Shown here piece after piece: positions 1-13,299 of a stretch of 64,000 nt of DNA. Position numbers and translations under genes: made by a program. Origin of the DNA: Agriotes lineatus. Lineage: Eukaryota; Arthropoda; Insecta; Coleoptera; Elateridae. Below the pieces are notes generated by a model. That model was given only the letters and a program-made list of their open reading frames with translations, made no database searches and had not been told where the DNA came from. Each line of letters begins with the position of its first letter. Positions within the stretch are counted from its first letter, which is position 1. The stretch lies in contig OW679203.1 in NCBI GenBank assembly GCA_940337035.1, positions 81,607,061 through 81,671,060 on the forward strand. The letters run 5' to 3'.

Positions 1-2265
1 TAATTAAACTAGCACATTAATAGAATATTTTGTAAAATAATATTTGCAATGTTATTAATCGCTATCATAATTTTAGAGGCCTTAAGACTGTTTATTGCAG
101 TATATTGACTCGTCTAATTAGAAGCACACTCTGCCTTCCATTCCATGCAAGAGTTGTCCTTATATTAAACTTTAAGTGCCAATCACGTTCGACAGAAGTG
201 TAATTAAACTAGATAGTTTATCGCCCGCAAAAGTATTTGTTTGGAATCGTATAAATGGATTTATTCGGGCGTTTGCCTGCACCATAAAGCACGGTTATCA
301 CTTTCCGATGATTTTCATTAAACAGCGTGCGGCCGAGTGCAACAACAATGTACGCAAAATGTTGAAATTATCACATAATCGCAAAATGGAATATAAACCG
401 AGCGGAACTATCTTGTCATAATATTTTATGTACACATTTGCGTGCAGCTGCAATTTGGTTTTAATGACTGGACGCTCCATAAAGGTGTAACTTGAGCGTA
501 AAGTATCATGTTATATTTCGTTTTACGGAAAGGTTGCTAATTTTAATAGCCGCAACTTTGGCGCTGGTAATACTTGCACAAAGCATGGCTTAGCTATTGA
601 ATTACTAATCAATTAACGCCCCTTTGTACGCAGGACATCTATAGCCTCTTATTGAACACAAATACCTTACAAAGGCATATTCAAATGAAGTAAAATGATT
701 GACAACCATCGTTGAATGGCTACGTCTAAAATTTAAATAGAACATACCCATGAAAGTTCGTATTCGTTCACCGATACTTTACAGTGTAGTTATTCGGTAG
801 TAGAACAGTGCCCTACGATACTCTCAGCCTAAAACTAATACGAAAACCTAAACCGCATTTTTATCTTTTGAATTTTTCTGGTAACAGGTATTTGAAGTTA
901 AGGGTTAACACTATCTATAATTTCATTCTTAACAACAGCTGTTAAGTTTATATAGTATAAAGCTTTTTAGTTTTTTTAAAGAGCCGCGCTTCCTTTGGCA
1001 TATCGCTTCGTTGCCACGCTTTTCTAAGCCAATTATTCGAGTTGCCGCCGTGCCTGGAGAAATATGTCTTTGTTTTTGTCTTGTCGTGTGCCAGTTCGCC
1101 TGGCCCTCGTTTTCTACTTGCATCTATCAAGCTATTCGCATGCAGACAAATTCGTGGTCAACCTTGCCATAATTTGCAGGTAGCTTATTAGTGATTTGCT
1201 TGGACAAAATTAGTGTTTTTCTTTTTTGGTGGCATACGGTTTGGTTTGCCCATCGTATCCGTCATGGATTCAAGCAGCGTTGCGGTTTGCGTTGCAAAGT
1301 TGAGAGCCTGTAGGTATGTTTGCGTTTTTTTCTGTTTATTCTAAGTTATAATTAGGCACTGTTATCTCTAGTGTTTAGTTCTTGAAAGTCCATCTTGACG
1401 CCGTGGAATTTAGTATCTGTCAGTTGGTATTAGATGCCGAATTAGTAGCAGTAGTTCTTCTGTCCTGGTTACCAAGAGTTCCTGTCTCCCGATTACAGTT
1501 ACTCGCTGCATTTTGTTTCGCCACCGCCGCCTTGCGGTTCTGGGAGTATTAACACATTATCTCGTAGCGAGCAAGGTAAAACGAATTTGCATAATTGTTC
1601 TCACTGCAAAAACTGCAAATCAGTGAAAATAGTAGGACCCAAAAGTAAAACTTCGGCAGATCGAAGGAATACAGAAAACCATACCTAAAAGCTGAAGATG
1701 GCAACGAATAAGAACTAAAATTAATTTTGTGTCGTACCACGTTGTGTAAGAGCTATAATGTATTGTTATCATATTGGATTTTATACGGGAAAGCCAATTT
1801 TTGAACGGTTATAAGACGAAGAAGGTTTTGAAGGAAGGGGTGCAAACAGGTAGAAAAGGTCGTTTGCGCTATTTGAAAGGTAGTACACCTTGTTGGTAGG
1901 TTTAAGGACAAATACCTCTAATTTATGTGGGCGCCACTTGGTGTGTCTGGAGAAGACTGATTGGGGACCCCACCAGGGGAATAACCCTCTGCGACGGACA
2001 GGCGGTCATTGTACCGAGCTCTACTACCTTGTGTTGTAGTTTTTGGAATGCCTAAGTTACCTCAAGATGCCCCACATCTGCATTTTGCTTCAAAAATGAA
2101 ATCATACAGCTTGAAAACCGAGACAAATATAATAAAAACACGCCTAAAATATGTTCTTCTAGTCGGTACTATTTTTTGCCCGTTCTTTCTCTCATGTCAT
2201 CTACCTAACGCACTTCTGGTTTTTCAACGCATGTGTATTCAATCTTCGCGTTCGTAATGCTCCTC
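1..2265. other. Anonymous AT-rich DNA
   Basis: I see no supportable gene, RNA or intact repeat here. The open frames are short (under 85 codons), overlap on both strands and have no recognisable motif. The stretch around 1900-2040 is somewhat richer in GC but I could not assign it. Confidence 0.5.
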
Positions 2266-2269
2266 GTTA

Positions 2270-3030
2270 TTCATCTGTTATTTTCTTGCCTAAAATGTTT
2301 GACTACCTCTTGCGTTTTCCATTACTTTTATCACTTCCTTCGCCTTCATTCTGCATTTTATTATTTATTGAACCTCTAAGGCGTATCTCCAGCATACTAT
2401 TTTCGATAGCTGGTTTAGATAGTTTTTTGATTAACTTGACAATTGAATTGATTATTTCTATGACATAACTCGTAACTGGCAGTATGCAGGTATTAAAAAC
2501 GTTCTTTTTTGTTATTATTGATTGGAATGTTGTGACTTTTCAGTATTGGTTCCTATTTTTTTGTAGTTCTGCTTTCTACTTCGACCGCCTGAGTTTTCTG
2601 GTCTAGCTTTATCATATCTTATACATATTCTATCGCATTTTCGATAACATTTCCACATGTTTAGATAGTCGTATTTACCTCCTTAAGAAATCAGATTTTT
2701 ATACCAAGGTTAATTCCAAGTCCAATTTCTTTCGATGCAGTTTTGACTTTTACTAACATGCCTCTACTTTGCCATTCTAAGGCGTTTTGTAATGCAAGAA
2801 AAATAACTGCAGGGAGATATCGACTCCTCTTTTTATTGCATTTTCTATTCGTATTAATTTCTAGCTTGTTCTTCTGGCGTATTAACTTGAAGCGCTGCAT
2901 ATTTGAAGTTTCTGTATAGCGACTCTACTGACTTATTCATCGCGTTCAATGTGACTCAGGGTTTAACCGAATTGAAGGTTTTACTGTAGTCAATAAAGGC
3001 GAGGTTCTTGTTAATCTCTTATTTATGATT
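2270..3030 (-). mobile_element. RTE-like LINE remnant (reverse transcriptase)
   Basis: This is a degenerate reverse-transcriptase stretch read on the minus strand from about 3030 down to 2270, with several stops and frame changes. Motifs in order are LAFIDYSKTF (RT motif A region, near 3000-2970), then a degenerate core ending in IFLALQNALEW (about 2800), SKEIGLGINLG (about 2715), and near 2510-2420 the thumb-side motif VFNTCILPV. The last motif also occurs in related form in the fragment at 17.2-17.9 kb, so the two may belong to one family. The catalytic YADD box is not visible, which suggests an internal deletion. The element is non-functional. RTE-like assignment follows from the order and wording of the motifs; clade-level placement is inferred. 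Confidence 0.6.
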
Positions 3031-3039
3031 TTGGTTGGC

Positions 3040-6000
3040 ACATGAGTGAGCTAATAAATAGACTTATGGATCGGTAGTGATCTATTTGAAGTTAACGATC
3101 TTGTCTGCATAGTAAAATTACATGCAAATTTCTCCAGGAAGTTGAAATTCTGTCTTCGGATATACATTTGTCTAGGAGGACTTCCATTTACTCGAGTGCA
3201 ATCGCTGCGACAGTTTTAACAGTGATTCCATATCCGCCGAGAACGCAACCGTTTTGGCTAAAGAGGACAGAAAGAGAAATAGGAAAATCGAGCGTAACGA
3301 AGGGAAAGGCAATGGAAGAAACCGACAGGAGTACAAAAAAAGTAAACGGATCTTATTTCCATATAAGTATTCTCTTTTTAAGATTATCATATTTTGTCTA
3401 AACTGTAATCCAGCTCTCAGTATATACAACTGAAAACATATTTCAAGAAAAAACTCGTCATAAGATACAAACAACTAGCAAAGGAACATTTCCGATAAAA
3501 CATTTAATTCTAAGGTTTTCATTGGTAGCGAATTGCAGAGGTTGGTAATAGTTGTTCCCGTTTAATGTACACTCTGACCTTCTTTTTCAAATAAAGTAAA
3601 TGGAGAAACCGTTAATAATATTTAATATGTGTATTATGCGGTAATAGTAGCTCAACGTGTCAATGATATTCCACATATGCCAACAAGACTAAACGACTAA
3701 TGCAACGAAGCAGGACTAAGTATTTAGCTATGGAAAAACAAAATGTATAATATGTAAAATCCCAGTTACTCATACACCTTTCACTGTTGTCAATGAACTA
3801 ATTGAGAAAGTATGTATTATACTGTTAATATAATCGATAGAGCTATATTGCTAAATATAAATGTTCTTTTAAAATGAACATGAAATGTTAAGAAAGATGT
3901 TTTTTCTGAAAGACGTCAATATTGCGTACCTTAAAAACTAGACCTGATAGATTAAATCTGCCAGTTGCTAGGGATTCTACAACCAAAAATTACGTTAAAA
4001 AATAGCAGCAAAAAATAGGCACCAAAATGTGTGTTGGGCTGTGTAATTTATCAATCACACTACTTAATTCATTTACTGCGACTAGCCATTAGGTTCTCAA
4101 AACTCTAATCCCAAGGTTGACTTTCTACACAGTTGAACATTTACGCAATTGGACGATAATTGGACGAGTATGGCGAATGTTTTTTAATAAAACTTTAACC
4201 TTAAAGTAATAGCCGCTAAATGACACAGATTTTTTATTTCACCTTTAATCCAAGCAAACTGTGCACCTCCGTAACTATGCAAACTTGTTTATCGGTAACC
4301 AGCGACGCTGTTTAATCTAACGTTGTCTCGGTCCGGATTTCAAAACGTTGCCAACTTGCTTCAGAGCTTTCCTGAGTCCCCAGGTGCTGGAAACTGTTCA
4401 AAATGCGCCACTCTGCACCATCGTCTGGAACAGCTTTGCTCCAAGGCGCCGGAATCTCCTTCGATCGCGATGCTTGTTTGGCCCGCCTTGCTGCTTGACT
4501 GCCTTCGCTGGTACTCCCAATGTTGCTGCTATTCGTCGTATCTGCTGTCAGGCTTTGTTTGCTGCTCCAAGTCGCCGCTGCTCTTTTCCAAATCGTGGGT
4601 GTGTGTCGAACTTCGGAGTTTTGCTGCTCCAATCTTGATTATAACTAATTATCGGAAACACTCCTCATACACAAACTAGCCCCCGTCTGGATAACAATAA
4701 TACAACCAGTTGGAACTCAAAGCGACTTTAATTGCACGAAGATTTTCAACAATTGTATTTGAAAACCAGCACACAGCCTTCTACTTGGCTTCGCTTGGGC
4801 AAGCTTTTTTCAATTTTCTAGCATTCCTTAGTAACCTACCACATTATATTATTTGTGAATACACTTGATCTTATAAATTAAATGTTTGTTTTGTCGAACT
4901 GTCAAATATTGTTGTGCTAACCCCACATTTGCTTTAATTTACATAATTTTGACTTTTCTGGTTTTATTAAGCACTGCCACTCTTAAATTGCTGACGTTAC
5001 AGGTTGCTTTATGCGCATAGGCATATTACATAATTTATTCAACATATAACTGCATTGATCACCAGCCTAGCATGTCGCTGTGAATACAAACTAACTGCAC
5101 TTTTCCTCTGTGATGCTTCGCTACTCTTTTTACTAACACAATCTGGTTAGCATGTCTTATGTTACTTCAAATATCTGAGAATTTACCAAAACATACCCTG
5201 CCGATATCGCTTTTTAAAAACCGATTTGCTATTCTTAGTCTAATTAAATTATAAATTACTTATCAATTACGGTTTATAAATGTATCAATGTTAAATTCTG
5301 ATAATATTTCTATCTGTATCGATTAATAAAGAACAAACTCTATTACTGTTTGATTTACATTTAATTAACGTATATTCAATAATAATACACGACTAAGCTA
5401 CACCAAAGACCAGAACTGAAGTAGCTTGAAACTCCTTTACGAAATTCAAAACCACGGTATCTAACAAAAGCCTTGACACGTCATTCCGAATCATGTTTCT
5501 GAGGTGTTATAGGTGGTAGCTCTTGTTATAGGAACTTAAAACTTGAACTACGAAAGTATCATGATGAACACAATAGAATGGTTCAAAATATGGATGCAAA
5601 TAAACCGCTAAAGAAATCACGGATAGAAGGAGCGACGAATGCCGAAGAGTTGCATCGAATAGGTAAAGAGAGAGAAATTTGTTGGTTATTATCAAATCAA
5701 AAAAGCACCACACTTTGAGCATATGATCTCGCAAATTGTGAAGTACACCATACCGCAGTTAATAATTGTATATAAACTTGAAGGGATAAGAGAAATTCGA
5801 AGGAAAGACTTTGGCGACTCCAAAACGTATGGATATGGAATATATTAAATGTTGAACAACTTTTTAGAAAACCCGTGGATTGTATAGAATGTAACCGTAT
5901 CGGCTATTACTAGTACCGGCTACTTCTATTGGATCACTGTAACACGCCAACCATCTTCGAATGCGTCTGTAACTCAACAATCCCATCTGAGATACAATTT

Positions 6001-6195
6001 AGTGCACACAGTTAGGACACTGCATCCTACGTTTTCCTGGAGAATTTGTATTGAGAATTGACTATTCTCCACGCTTCACTATTTGGTGCCAAAGTTACTA
6101 TTGCTTTTCCTGGGAAGGGGGGGGGTACGTCCTTTAGGCTCTTGTACTGGTCTCTGAGCCTGTTTGTTTAACGTACTGCTAGTATGGCACTTGTA
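3040..6195. other. Anonymous DNA, no gene supported
   Basis: Mostly AT-rich with no recognisable coding, RNA or terminal-repeat structure. The only open frames of note lie at 4312-4679 and are listed separately. Confidence 0.45.
4312..4632 (-). other. Unassigned 106-codon open frame in a GC-richer patch
   Basis: An open minus-strand frame of 106 codons rich in Ser, Ala, Thr and Gln. Two overlapping plus-strand frames (4323-4679 and 4348-4638) are open over the same DNA, so the lack of stops may simply reflect local GC content. I do not recognise a domain. It could be a worn gag or exon fragment, or chance. Confidence 0.15.
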
Positions 6196-6204
6196 TGGGG
6201 CCCA

Positions 6205-6540
6205 AGTTTAACAACCATGGAAAAACGTTATTATAGCTGCTCTGTAAAATGCTAATTTTATGGTAAGCGTAAGATCATGGTTGAAAAGAGCTCGCGTCTT
6301 AAGCTTCCAGAATGCTCTTGAATATGTACTGATAGCGCTGTATATTTCGAAGTCTATGATGGCTTTAGTGTTTCCTACACTGCTAGGCGATTTAAACAAT
6401 TAGCCCATATCTAGTGGTACCCATTGATATTAATAGCCATGTCCTGTAGATTATCGACCGGAAAATATAATATTTTGGTTTTTGCAGACTTTCGATAGGT
6501 GCTGCATTAATTTTTGCTACCGACAACGATGTTTCGAGTT
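6205..6540 (-). mobile_element. RTE-like LINE fragment (RT C-terminal thumb)
   Basis: On the minus strand this reads as the region just after the catalytic core of an RTE-like reverse transcriptase. In order there is a short KINAAPI-type segment near 6510, then SAISTYSRAFWKLKTRAL and NHDLTLTIKLAFYRAAI (about 6330-6230), matching the usual helix where 'TKL.VYRAVV' is followed by 'LYGCETW'. A frame change occurs at the HGC motif near 6210, and a shifted TWAPY continues it. It is 5' and 3' truncated, and no endonuclease or YADD box is present. Confidence 0.55.
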
Positions 6541-6544
6541 AGAT

Positions 6545-9500
6545 GGTCCGTATTGTGGAATTATATTTATGACTCCTTAGTTACCTCTGTTGCCTTTATT
6601 TAAAGTGTTCTCACAATATATTTTCCATCAATTTCTGATTCGATCACCATCCCTTAAGATAGCCCCATTTTCCGTTTAGCCACTTGGAGCAGTAGTCACA
6701 AGAATATAGGTAGTTCTTTAGGTTTGTTAGCTTACCATGAGTTTTTAATACTTCGGAGTTTATGTCAAACTGCTTTCTTCATGTTGTTAAAATCGTTTGC
6801 CTTCTTAATGATTTGAAAATTACTCAATACGTCGTGTAAAGCCCTTGGTTTACAGTCCTGTAGGTTTTGAATTTGGCAATTGCCCTTTTCGAATCAATCA
6901 GGATGTCTCCGCTTCCCAACATCTGGAATAGATTAGCTAGCGTTATTAGTCTCCCTACTTTTTGGCTGGTATGTACTAAAATTTATAGTTACGCGATGTT
7001 ACAGTGAAGAGAGTTTAACACGTACTTCAGATTGACCATAATGTAGACTAACAGATACCAGTGTTGAGGTCGTGGGTGCCCCAAGCACCCATCACCCTAT
7101 TTTTTATTTAAAAGAGGTGCTAGTTACAGTTCGACCATGTTCCGTACATTTCCTTAAAACTATTTTTTTATTGAAGTTGATTTTTTTTAGTCAATGGCTT
7201 CCTGTGGTTGATAAGATTGCTTGAAATGTAGTGTTCCGGTTCAACACGACTTTTACGACCTTAAAGCACTTTGGGAATGGTTTAAATATGTTGTTAGGAC
7301 ACGATAATCTTCAAAAAGACAAAGCCACTGTAATCGCGCCTCAACTTGCTGCAACAGACGGTTGGCCGGCTATTGCTCAGTGAATGGGGGAAAGGGGGTT
7401 CGAATCAACACGACGTGTTTTATATTTATGTCACAATAGGACTTGATTGTAATTAAAATAAGGGGAAAAACTGAGCGCCAAGAATTTTATTCACCAAATG
7501 GGGGAGCCACCTTTCGCCCGGCGTTCGTAGACATTTAGAAGACCGATGCTTTACTTCGACGGCCTTATGCGACGTTATGGTTGCTTGACGACTTACCTTG
7601 GTTAGCCTGCTAGCCTCTCCGGGCACTTTACAATTAATACATCCTAGAAGGGATATTACATTGACGTAAACACATATACGTATCATAAATAAATATCCAG
7701 GGAGTTATACCGAATTCAATACTATTAAAATTTAAGTATGTAGGTAAATTTTTGACATGAATAGTTGTCAAAGGAGTTAGTAATTCAATAGTTTACTTAA
7801 CGATAGGTATGACACAGAAAGTTTATAGGTTTTTTTTTAGTTTAATTAATTTCTTTTATTGAAATAACAGTGATGCACAAACCGCACAAAATACTGTATC
7901 ATATGACGCAACAATAGTAATAACATACTCTAAAAGTAGGTCACGCGAGTCGGTTTCAAATATCCCTGTTGCCACGTATACACTACGTTATTTTAATTAC
8001 ACAAATGACAAAAAAATAAGTAGTTCAAACATTTTGCGTGATGTCAGGTGATGATGTTGATTAATGCAGCGGAAAGGTCCAATCGTCTTGTCGAAATCTT
8101 TGCAGGTGGTTAAAACACAGCGCAGATTGCTGGCCGTCGAAACGACGTTATCAAACGAGCTCCCAAAAGGCCGGGTTTTGCATGAAGGACCTTTTAGCAA
8201 CAATCATTGGGAAGAGAACAAAACGACACCTAATTCACACAGTTTCCTAGATTTGGCACGTCGAAACTACCTATCTCGTAGAAATCCACAAAGCGTTAAT
8301 TGCACGCCCAATGCTGCAATACAACGGAGGAGGTTGGTTCGCCCATAACTCACACCCGCCAAGAAAGGTTCAACCACACATAACCGTAATACGGTACGAA
8401 CTTCAGACCATGAGTTCCTTACAACGAAAAGCACCACAAAAATCATAGACACCCAAAGGCTGCCAAAGACCCCGTGTGTCAACCGACACAGCTCAACCAC
8501 TTCGCAACGCTACCGCTGGGTTAATGCCTCGAGATGCGGTGGAAAGAAAGACGGGTATGGGGCGCATTTGCTTGCTTTCCCTGTTCCAATCATGCAGCCG
8601 ATTCTCTATAACACAATATTGCAGCAGCTTCTTCGAGCCAAAAAGTGGTATGCCGTGATGAACATGTGGCAACGACTTTTATGAAGACGGAGTTTATATC
8701 AGCAGACTAGTTTTTACGACTTGACGTCAGAGGTCATCTGGGCCGGGTTTCACACGTGTGAGCGATCAAAACTATACTGTACTAAAACGAGCGGGAAGCG
8801 CCGGTACTTGAATCTGAAGAGGAAGCGCGGAATTCCCAATATTTGAATTTCAACTGGGGAATTTTAAACTGATCTTACAGTGAATTTACGTGTCTCCCAT
8901 TGTAGCCCGGTGGACAGATCGTCTGAAGTTGTTAAGATGTAGTGAAACACAGTCGTGCGTAGGAAATGTCGTTTTGTGCCGTCAATGGCTCCGTATTTGG
9001 AAGCTTATATACGCCTATCCAGTTTTCCGAAAACGCGGCTTATAAATCAGAAGTAGCGAATATCTTCTTCCTTTTGAGTTTTGCAGAGTTCTGCATCGTC
9101 CGACGGGCATATACATTTAAAGAAACGCTCATTTTAATCAATGCATCGTTTCGGCATTTCCACTAGCCCTGGAAAACCTTCCATTTATTGAATGTGCATT
9201 CATGCTGAATACTGCTGCTTTATTTATGTTTCTAATTTTGGCATGTGGGTTTGCAAGTAAGTTTCATGTTCTGAAAGAATTTTTGGGAGATATCCCATTC
9301 CATAGTGCAATAGCGCCTTCGGCGGCTTTCACCAGTATATCAATAGTGTTTTGTTATCTGAAATTCCTTTTGCCCACCTCTTAGCTGTGCTGACAATGCA
9401 AACGCAGAATTCTTAGAAATTGTTTGGTAACCCTAAAACCGCTGAGGACGGTGGTGCACCAATGACTCATTGTTGAGGCTACATAAATAATACCAAGACA

Positions 9501-11455
9501 TTTCAGCGACAGCTATCACTTGTTCTCCCAGTGTACTTACTAATCACTTTTTGAGCCAGTTTCATTCGGAAGTGGGGTAAGATGGTAACTGTTGAGGTTG
9601 ATCCACTGACACAGGTCACACTGCAACGGCTAGATTTCCAATATAGCCTAAAAGGTCGCATGAGAACATTTTCTTCTTCTTCTTCCTCGTAAACCCCTTC
9701 GTGATGTAATCGGATAGGGTAATTGCCCCCATGGTCGGTCTTCAGAGCCTCGTTTAGACAAACTGAGCTTTCTGGGATAGTGGTTGAGGTTGACGTTTGG
9801 GTAGGATAGGCTATAACTTGCCTGTTATTGACACAAACTGAATTAAAAAAAAGAATTCGAATATATTGCAATCTTAGCGAAATACATTTTAAAGTGGAAG
9901 GTTTAAGAGCCACTACGGTATTATAACATTCTTCGTAAATAGCGACATTCCTCCAACGGCTCTACTAGTTAGAATTGAACACACAGACTTGCTCCTACGA
10001 AGTGTTGCATGATTGGGTAATTGAATAAAGTACTTTAATTCTGACTTGGCTTATAAATCCCCTACTGCGAATATTTCCCAGTCTACAAAGTTAATTGATA
10101 CAGAAATGTAGAATACAAGTTGTTTGTAAGTTGCCAGACCGGCAGCTATTTATAGTCAACATTTGCATTTCAGATCTTCGTCTACTTGAAACACCGTCTT
10201 TATTTAATACCGTTAGTTTACTAATGCTTGCAAATTCTGCAGCAACCATACGCCCTGGTGGTTGGAAGTTCCGAAGTCGGTTTTAAATTGCACAACTAGA
10301 ACTATCTTTCCACGACATGAAATTTTATAAAAGCGAGCTGCGGAAGTAACGGAAATTTGCCGAGAAGCGTAATTGAAAATTACATATTCAAATCAGCGGA
10401 ATTTTATTCATGAGCTATTCCGCGCCGAAGAGTTATATTTTTCCTGCGACAACACCTCGGCAAGAAACGACAAATCGCTGAATACATAACATTCCTGCGT
10501 TAAAATTCGTCACCGAAACGAACGACGCTAATATTTCGGTATGCGCAGCTCCGCAGCCAGCCAGGTAGCTCTAAACGCACATCCGAATTCCGAAATCGCG
10601 TATTTAAACCGGGAACTACAAACGGTCTGGTAATTCTACGGATGGAAATGGTATTTACGGCACTGTAAATTTAACTCGGGCGCATGAAAATTCAAGATTG
10701 TTTTTGAGCTAAACGCTCCGCTTCCCCGGAATGTACCCACAGGGAGAACTATTTTAGCGTAACCGACCTGATTTGTAGAATTTTTGGCAATAAAGTAGGT
10801 TAGATATGTGGGGACTCGGAGTGTTATCCTTGTGGCTGAAGTAGTAAAATTTTACTTGTCGCGGAGAAATGGTGAATCGGAAATTTTACGAGCAAGTTTC
10901 CTGTGTCCTACTGCAGTTGTGACCCTATTTGCACAAATGAGAATGTTATCAGCCCCAATACTTCCTTTTGCTCAGGAATAAAGTATGTTAGATCATAAAA
11001 CACAAAAGAGCTTTGTGGTTTACAAACAATATATAAAAAGTCATGTGTTTTATAATACCTGAATATTTATTCAATGTGATCTTGTGAGTGCCCCTTTTAC
11101 CATTTCTATCGTTAGTTTACGCCGTATGCACCCGTTCTCAGAATATATTAAATCCACTTTTATCTCAATTTGCTTTGTCCCATTGGCTTTTCAGATTAAA
11201 CATGTTTTTATTTCCTTCCCATAATATCATAATTTTCTCGTGATGACTATTGTTTATACTCCGGTTGTCTGTTTTCGCTTCTAGCTATTATTTGCAGCCA
11301 ATCACTCTGAATAAGACGTTATTACTAGTATTGGTCTACTCCATGTACTTAATTTTCGCAGTACCCAACATATCTGGTGGGAGTTCCCTATCCGTCACCA
11401 CTTCACGCGGATTTACAAGTCCACACAGACGCAGCTCCACATAAACGCAACTGAA
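6545..11455. other. Anonymous DNA, no gene supported
   Basis: Long stretch without recognisable repeats. The longest open frame is at 9503-9913 on the minus strand (136 codons). It contains a Glu run encoded by a TTC/TTCTTC tract near 9670 and no domain I recognise; I do not call it a gene. GC-richer patches at 8030-8680 and 10310-10720 have short open frames on both strands. A GGGTGC/GCACCC hairpin lies at about 7075-7092. Confidence 0.4.
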
Positions 11456-11464
11456 AATAAATGG

Positions 11465-11930
11465 AATCATTTAAAGTATACGACTCAGCATCTGATGATC
11501 TGCCAGAAATAGAAGAACAGGAATTAGATAACGCACTGAAAAAAGTGAATAATAATAAAACACCGTGCCAAGGAGTTGAAGAAATAGTAAAATGATGCGG
11601 GAAAAAGGCTAAAACAATTCAATTTTCAAATAAATGTCTGATTGGAGCACCATTATTAGAATAGTGGAGTGCCGTAGTAGTAACTTTATTGCACAAGGAA
11701 CAACTATAGACCAATAAGTCTAGTCTCAGTGATATATACATTAATGACAGAAACCAGAACAAATCGACTATCCATTAATCTAGATTAATATCAGTCGCAG
11801 CGAAATTAGAAAAGGATGTGGTACAAGAAATAATCTGTTGGCAATAACAGCGTTAGTAGAAACATTAAATAAAACTAGCATTCCCTCTTATTTGCCTTTT
11901 ATTCATTTGTTTTGCGTACCTCAGCTCGTA
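11465..11930 (+). mobile_element. RTE-like LINE fragment (RT fingers and palm)
   Basis: Plus-strand remnant of the first half of an RTE-like reverse transcriptase. In order it shows a linker with LPEIEEQELDNALKKVNNNK (about 11500), then SNKCLIGAPL (about 11630), VVVTLLHKE (about 11675), a degenerate 'NYRPISLVSVIY' block with a frame change (about 11710-11730), and LAITALVETLNKTSIP leading into a motif-A-like segment (11838-11920). These correspond in order to the fingers of the RT, and the sequence breaks off before the catalytic aspartates. Many stops make it a relic. Confidence 0.65.
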
Positions 11931-12929
11931 ACTGGAAAACCCCTTGTTGCAGAAAACGTAAAAGTTGACTCTGGATTCATACCAAACTGTAAATGTTATT
12001 CCTCAAAAATGTACCAATATAAAAAGACAATTATTTATATGTGTTTCCCGTAAAGGAACAATTCTAGGAGCGCTAGAATTACATGTTGAACAACGAAGCA
12101 AAAAGCTGTTTCCAACAGCTCTTCGTAATATCATTAATTACACCACAATAGAAAGTAGCGGGCGTTTGCTGGCTTTGGTGATTCATACAGCTCCGGCTGG
12201 CCTAAATTACCCACCTTTGGTGACAACCGTAAAATTTCAGTAGTCCATCGCAGGTTTTCTTAGCGATGCTTTTACTATTGCGTCACTCGAGGACATGGTC
12301 GCTTTCTTTATCGGTTGGTTGAGCTTATGGGTGGCCAACCCACGATATATACAGGATATCGGAACTCTTCGTGAGGTTAACAAGCCACAATGACGATATT
12401 TATTTGTTATGATTCTTAAAAAGTGTAGGAACATTTAGGTACATTTAATTAACGCGGGATTACAACCTGAAAACTAAAGGCGAACGGCGCTCACTTGACC
12501 ATACAATCTTTTACATACACTCTGTATAGCTCTTTCGAACGATGGCAACAGACTGTTGTTTCTCTGCATTACATTGTTCGTTATCAGGAGGCCGACAATA
12601 ATACTTCTTTTATAAAATGTTTTGATCATTTCACAGACAAAACTTCCAGCTTACTCATAATTGGATACGCCATAGTCACTATCTAAACAAAAATTCCAAG
12701 GAGGGTGATATCTGGCGGGGGGTGGTGGGTTACACGACTCTCTATGACATTTTCCGGATGTGATATAAGAAGCTTTAGAACGATTGTATCAGACTTCCAC
12801 TGCGATACACCGTTCGGGATGTGGAGGCTGAAATTTAAAGAAAATCTAAAAAAATACAGTAAAAGATATTCTCGAAACTTACTCTTATGAGTTCTATCAT
12901 TCTCACAGACCACACGAAATTTTATATTG

Positions 12930-13155
12930 ACGAATTTCTATGAAAATCGTACGACAATCATTAAGGACCAATAGAACAATTAGTTCATGAGCCGTATCCA
13001 AGACAACAACAACATTTTTTGGAAAATTTTTGTAGGTAGACATTACTTCTTTTTAGGGTTTGTGTCGTTACGATTTTCTTACCGAATCTGCATTCGAGAA
13101 TTAATTCATATCCGGAAATTATTTTTCCTGCATTCAACAACGTCCTAATTTTGTT
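12930..13155 (+). repeat. Dispersed repeat, partner of the copy at 43.3 kb
   Basis: The sequence is clearly homologous, in inverted orientation, to 43340-43575. Shared blocks include GACCAATAGAA, CCAAGACAACAA, TTTTGTAGGTAGAC and TTCTTACCGAATCTGCATTC, with scattered substitutions and small gaps. This copy ends just where the partner enters the loop of its palindrome, so it appears truncated. No coding capacity; probably a non-autonomous element. Confidence 0.65.
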
Positions 13156-13164
13156 TTATTTATT

Positions 13165-13290
13165 TGTTGTTGTTTGCGTTTTCTGCTATTTGGCTGAGCT
13201 CTTCACATAGTGTTCTTCTACTTCTTGCCACTATTGTTAGGTTGTCAGCATATGCTTTCTGTTACAAGCACATAGATAATCTGATTACCT
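13165..13290 (-). mobile_element. Non-LTR reverse transcriptase fragment (YADD region)
   Basis: A short minus-strand segment reads AYADNLTIVARSRRTLCEEL, matching the catalytic YADD box and following helix of non-LTR reverse transcriptases, with the second catalytic Asp replaced by Asn. Upstream on the minus strand (13290-13500) the frame is broken. The 160-codon plus-strand open frame over the same DNA is treated as its shadow. Confidence 0.55.
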
Positions 13291-13299
13291 CACTCAGTC

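Noticed and set aside
7360..7420. tRNA-like string with GGTTCGAATC
   Set aside because: A- and B-box-like strings are too close together and no cloverleaf can be drawn.
8064..8500. Overlapping 94- and 77-codon frames on opposite strands
   Set aside because: Open on both strands in a GC-richer patch, no motif; likely composition-driven.
9503..9913. 136-codon minus-strand open frame
   Set aside because: No domain recognised. It includes a microsatellite-encoded Glu run and neither codon use nor splice context supports it.
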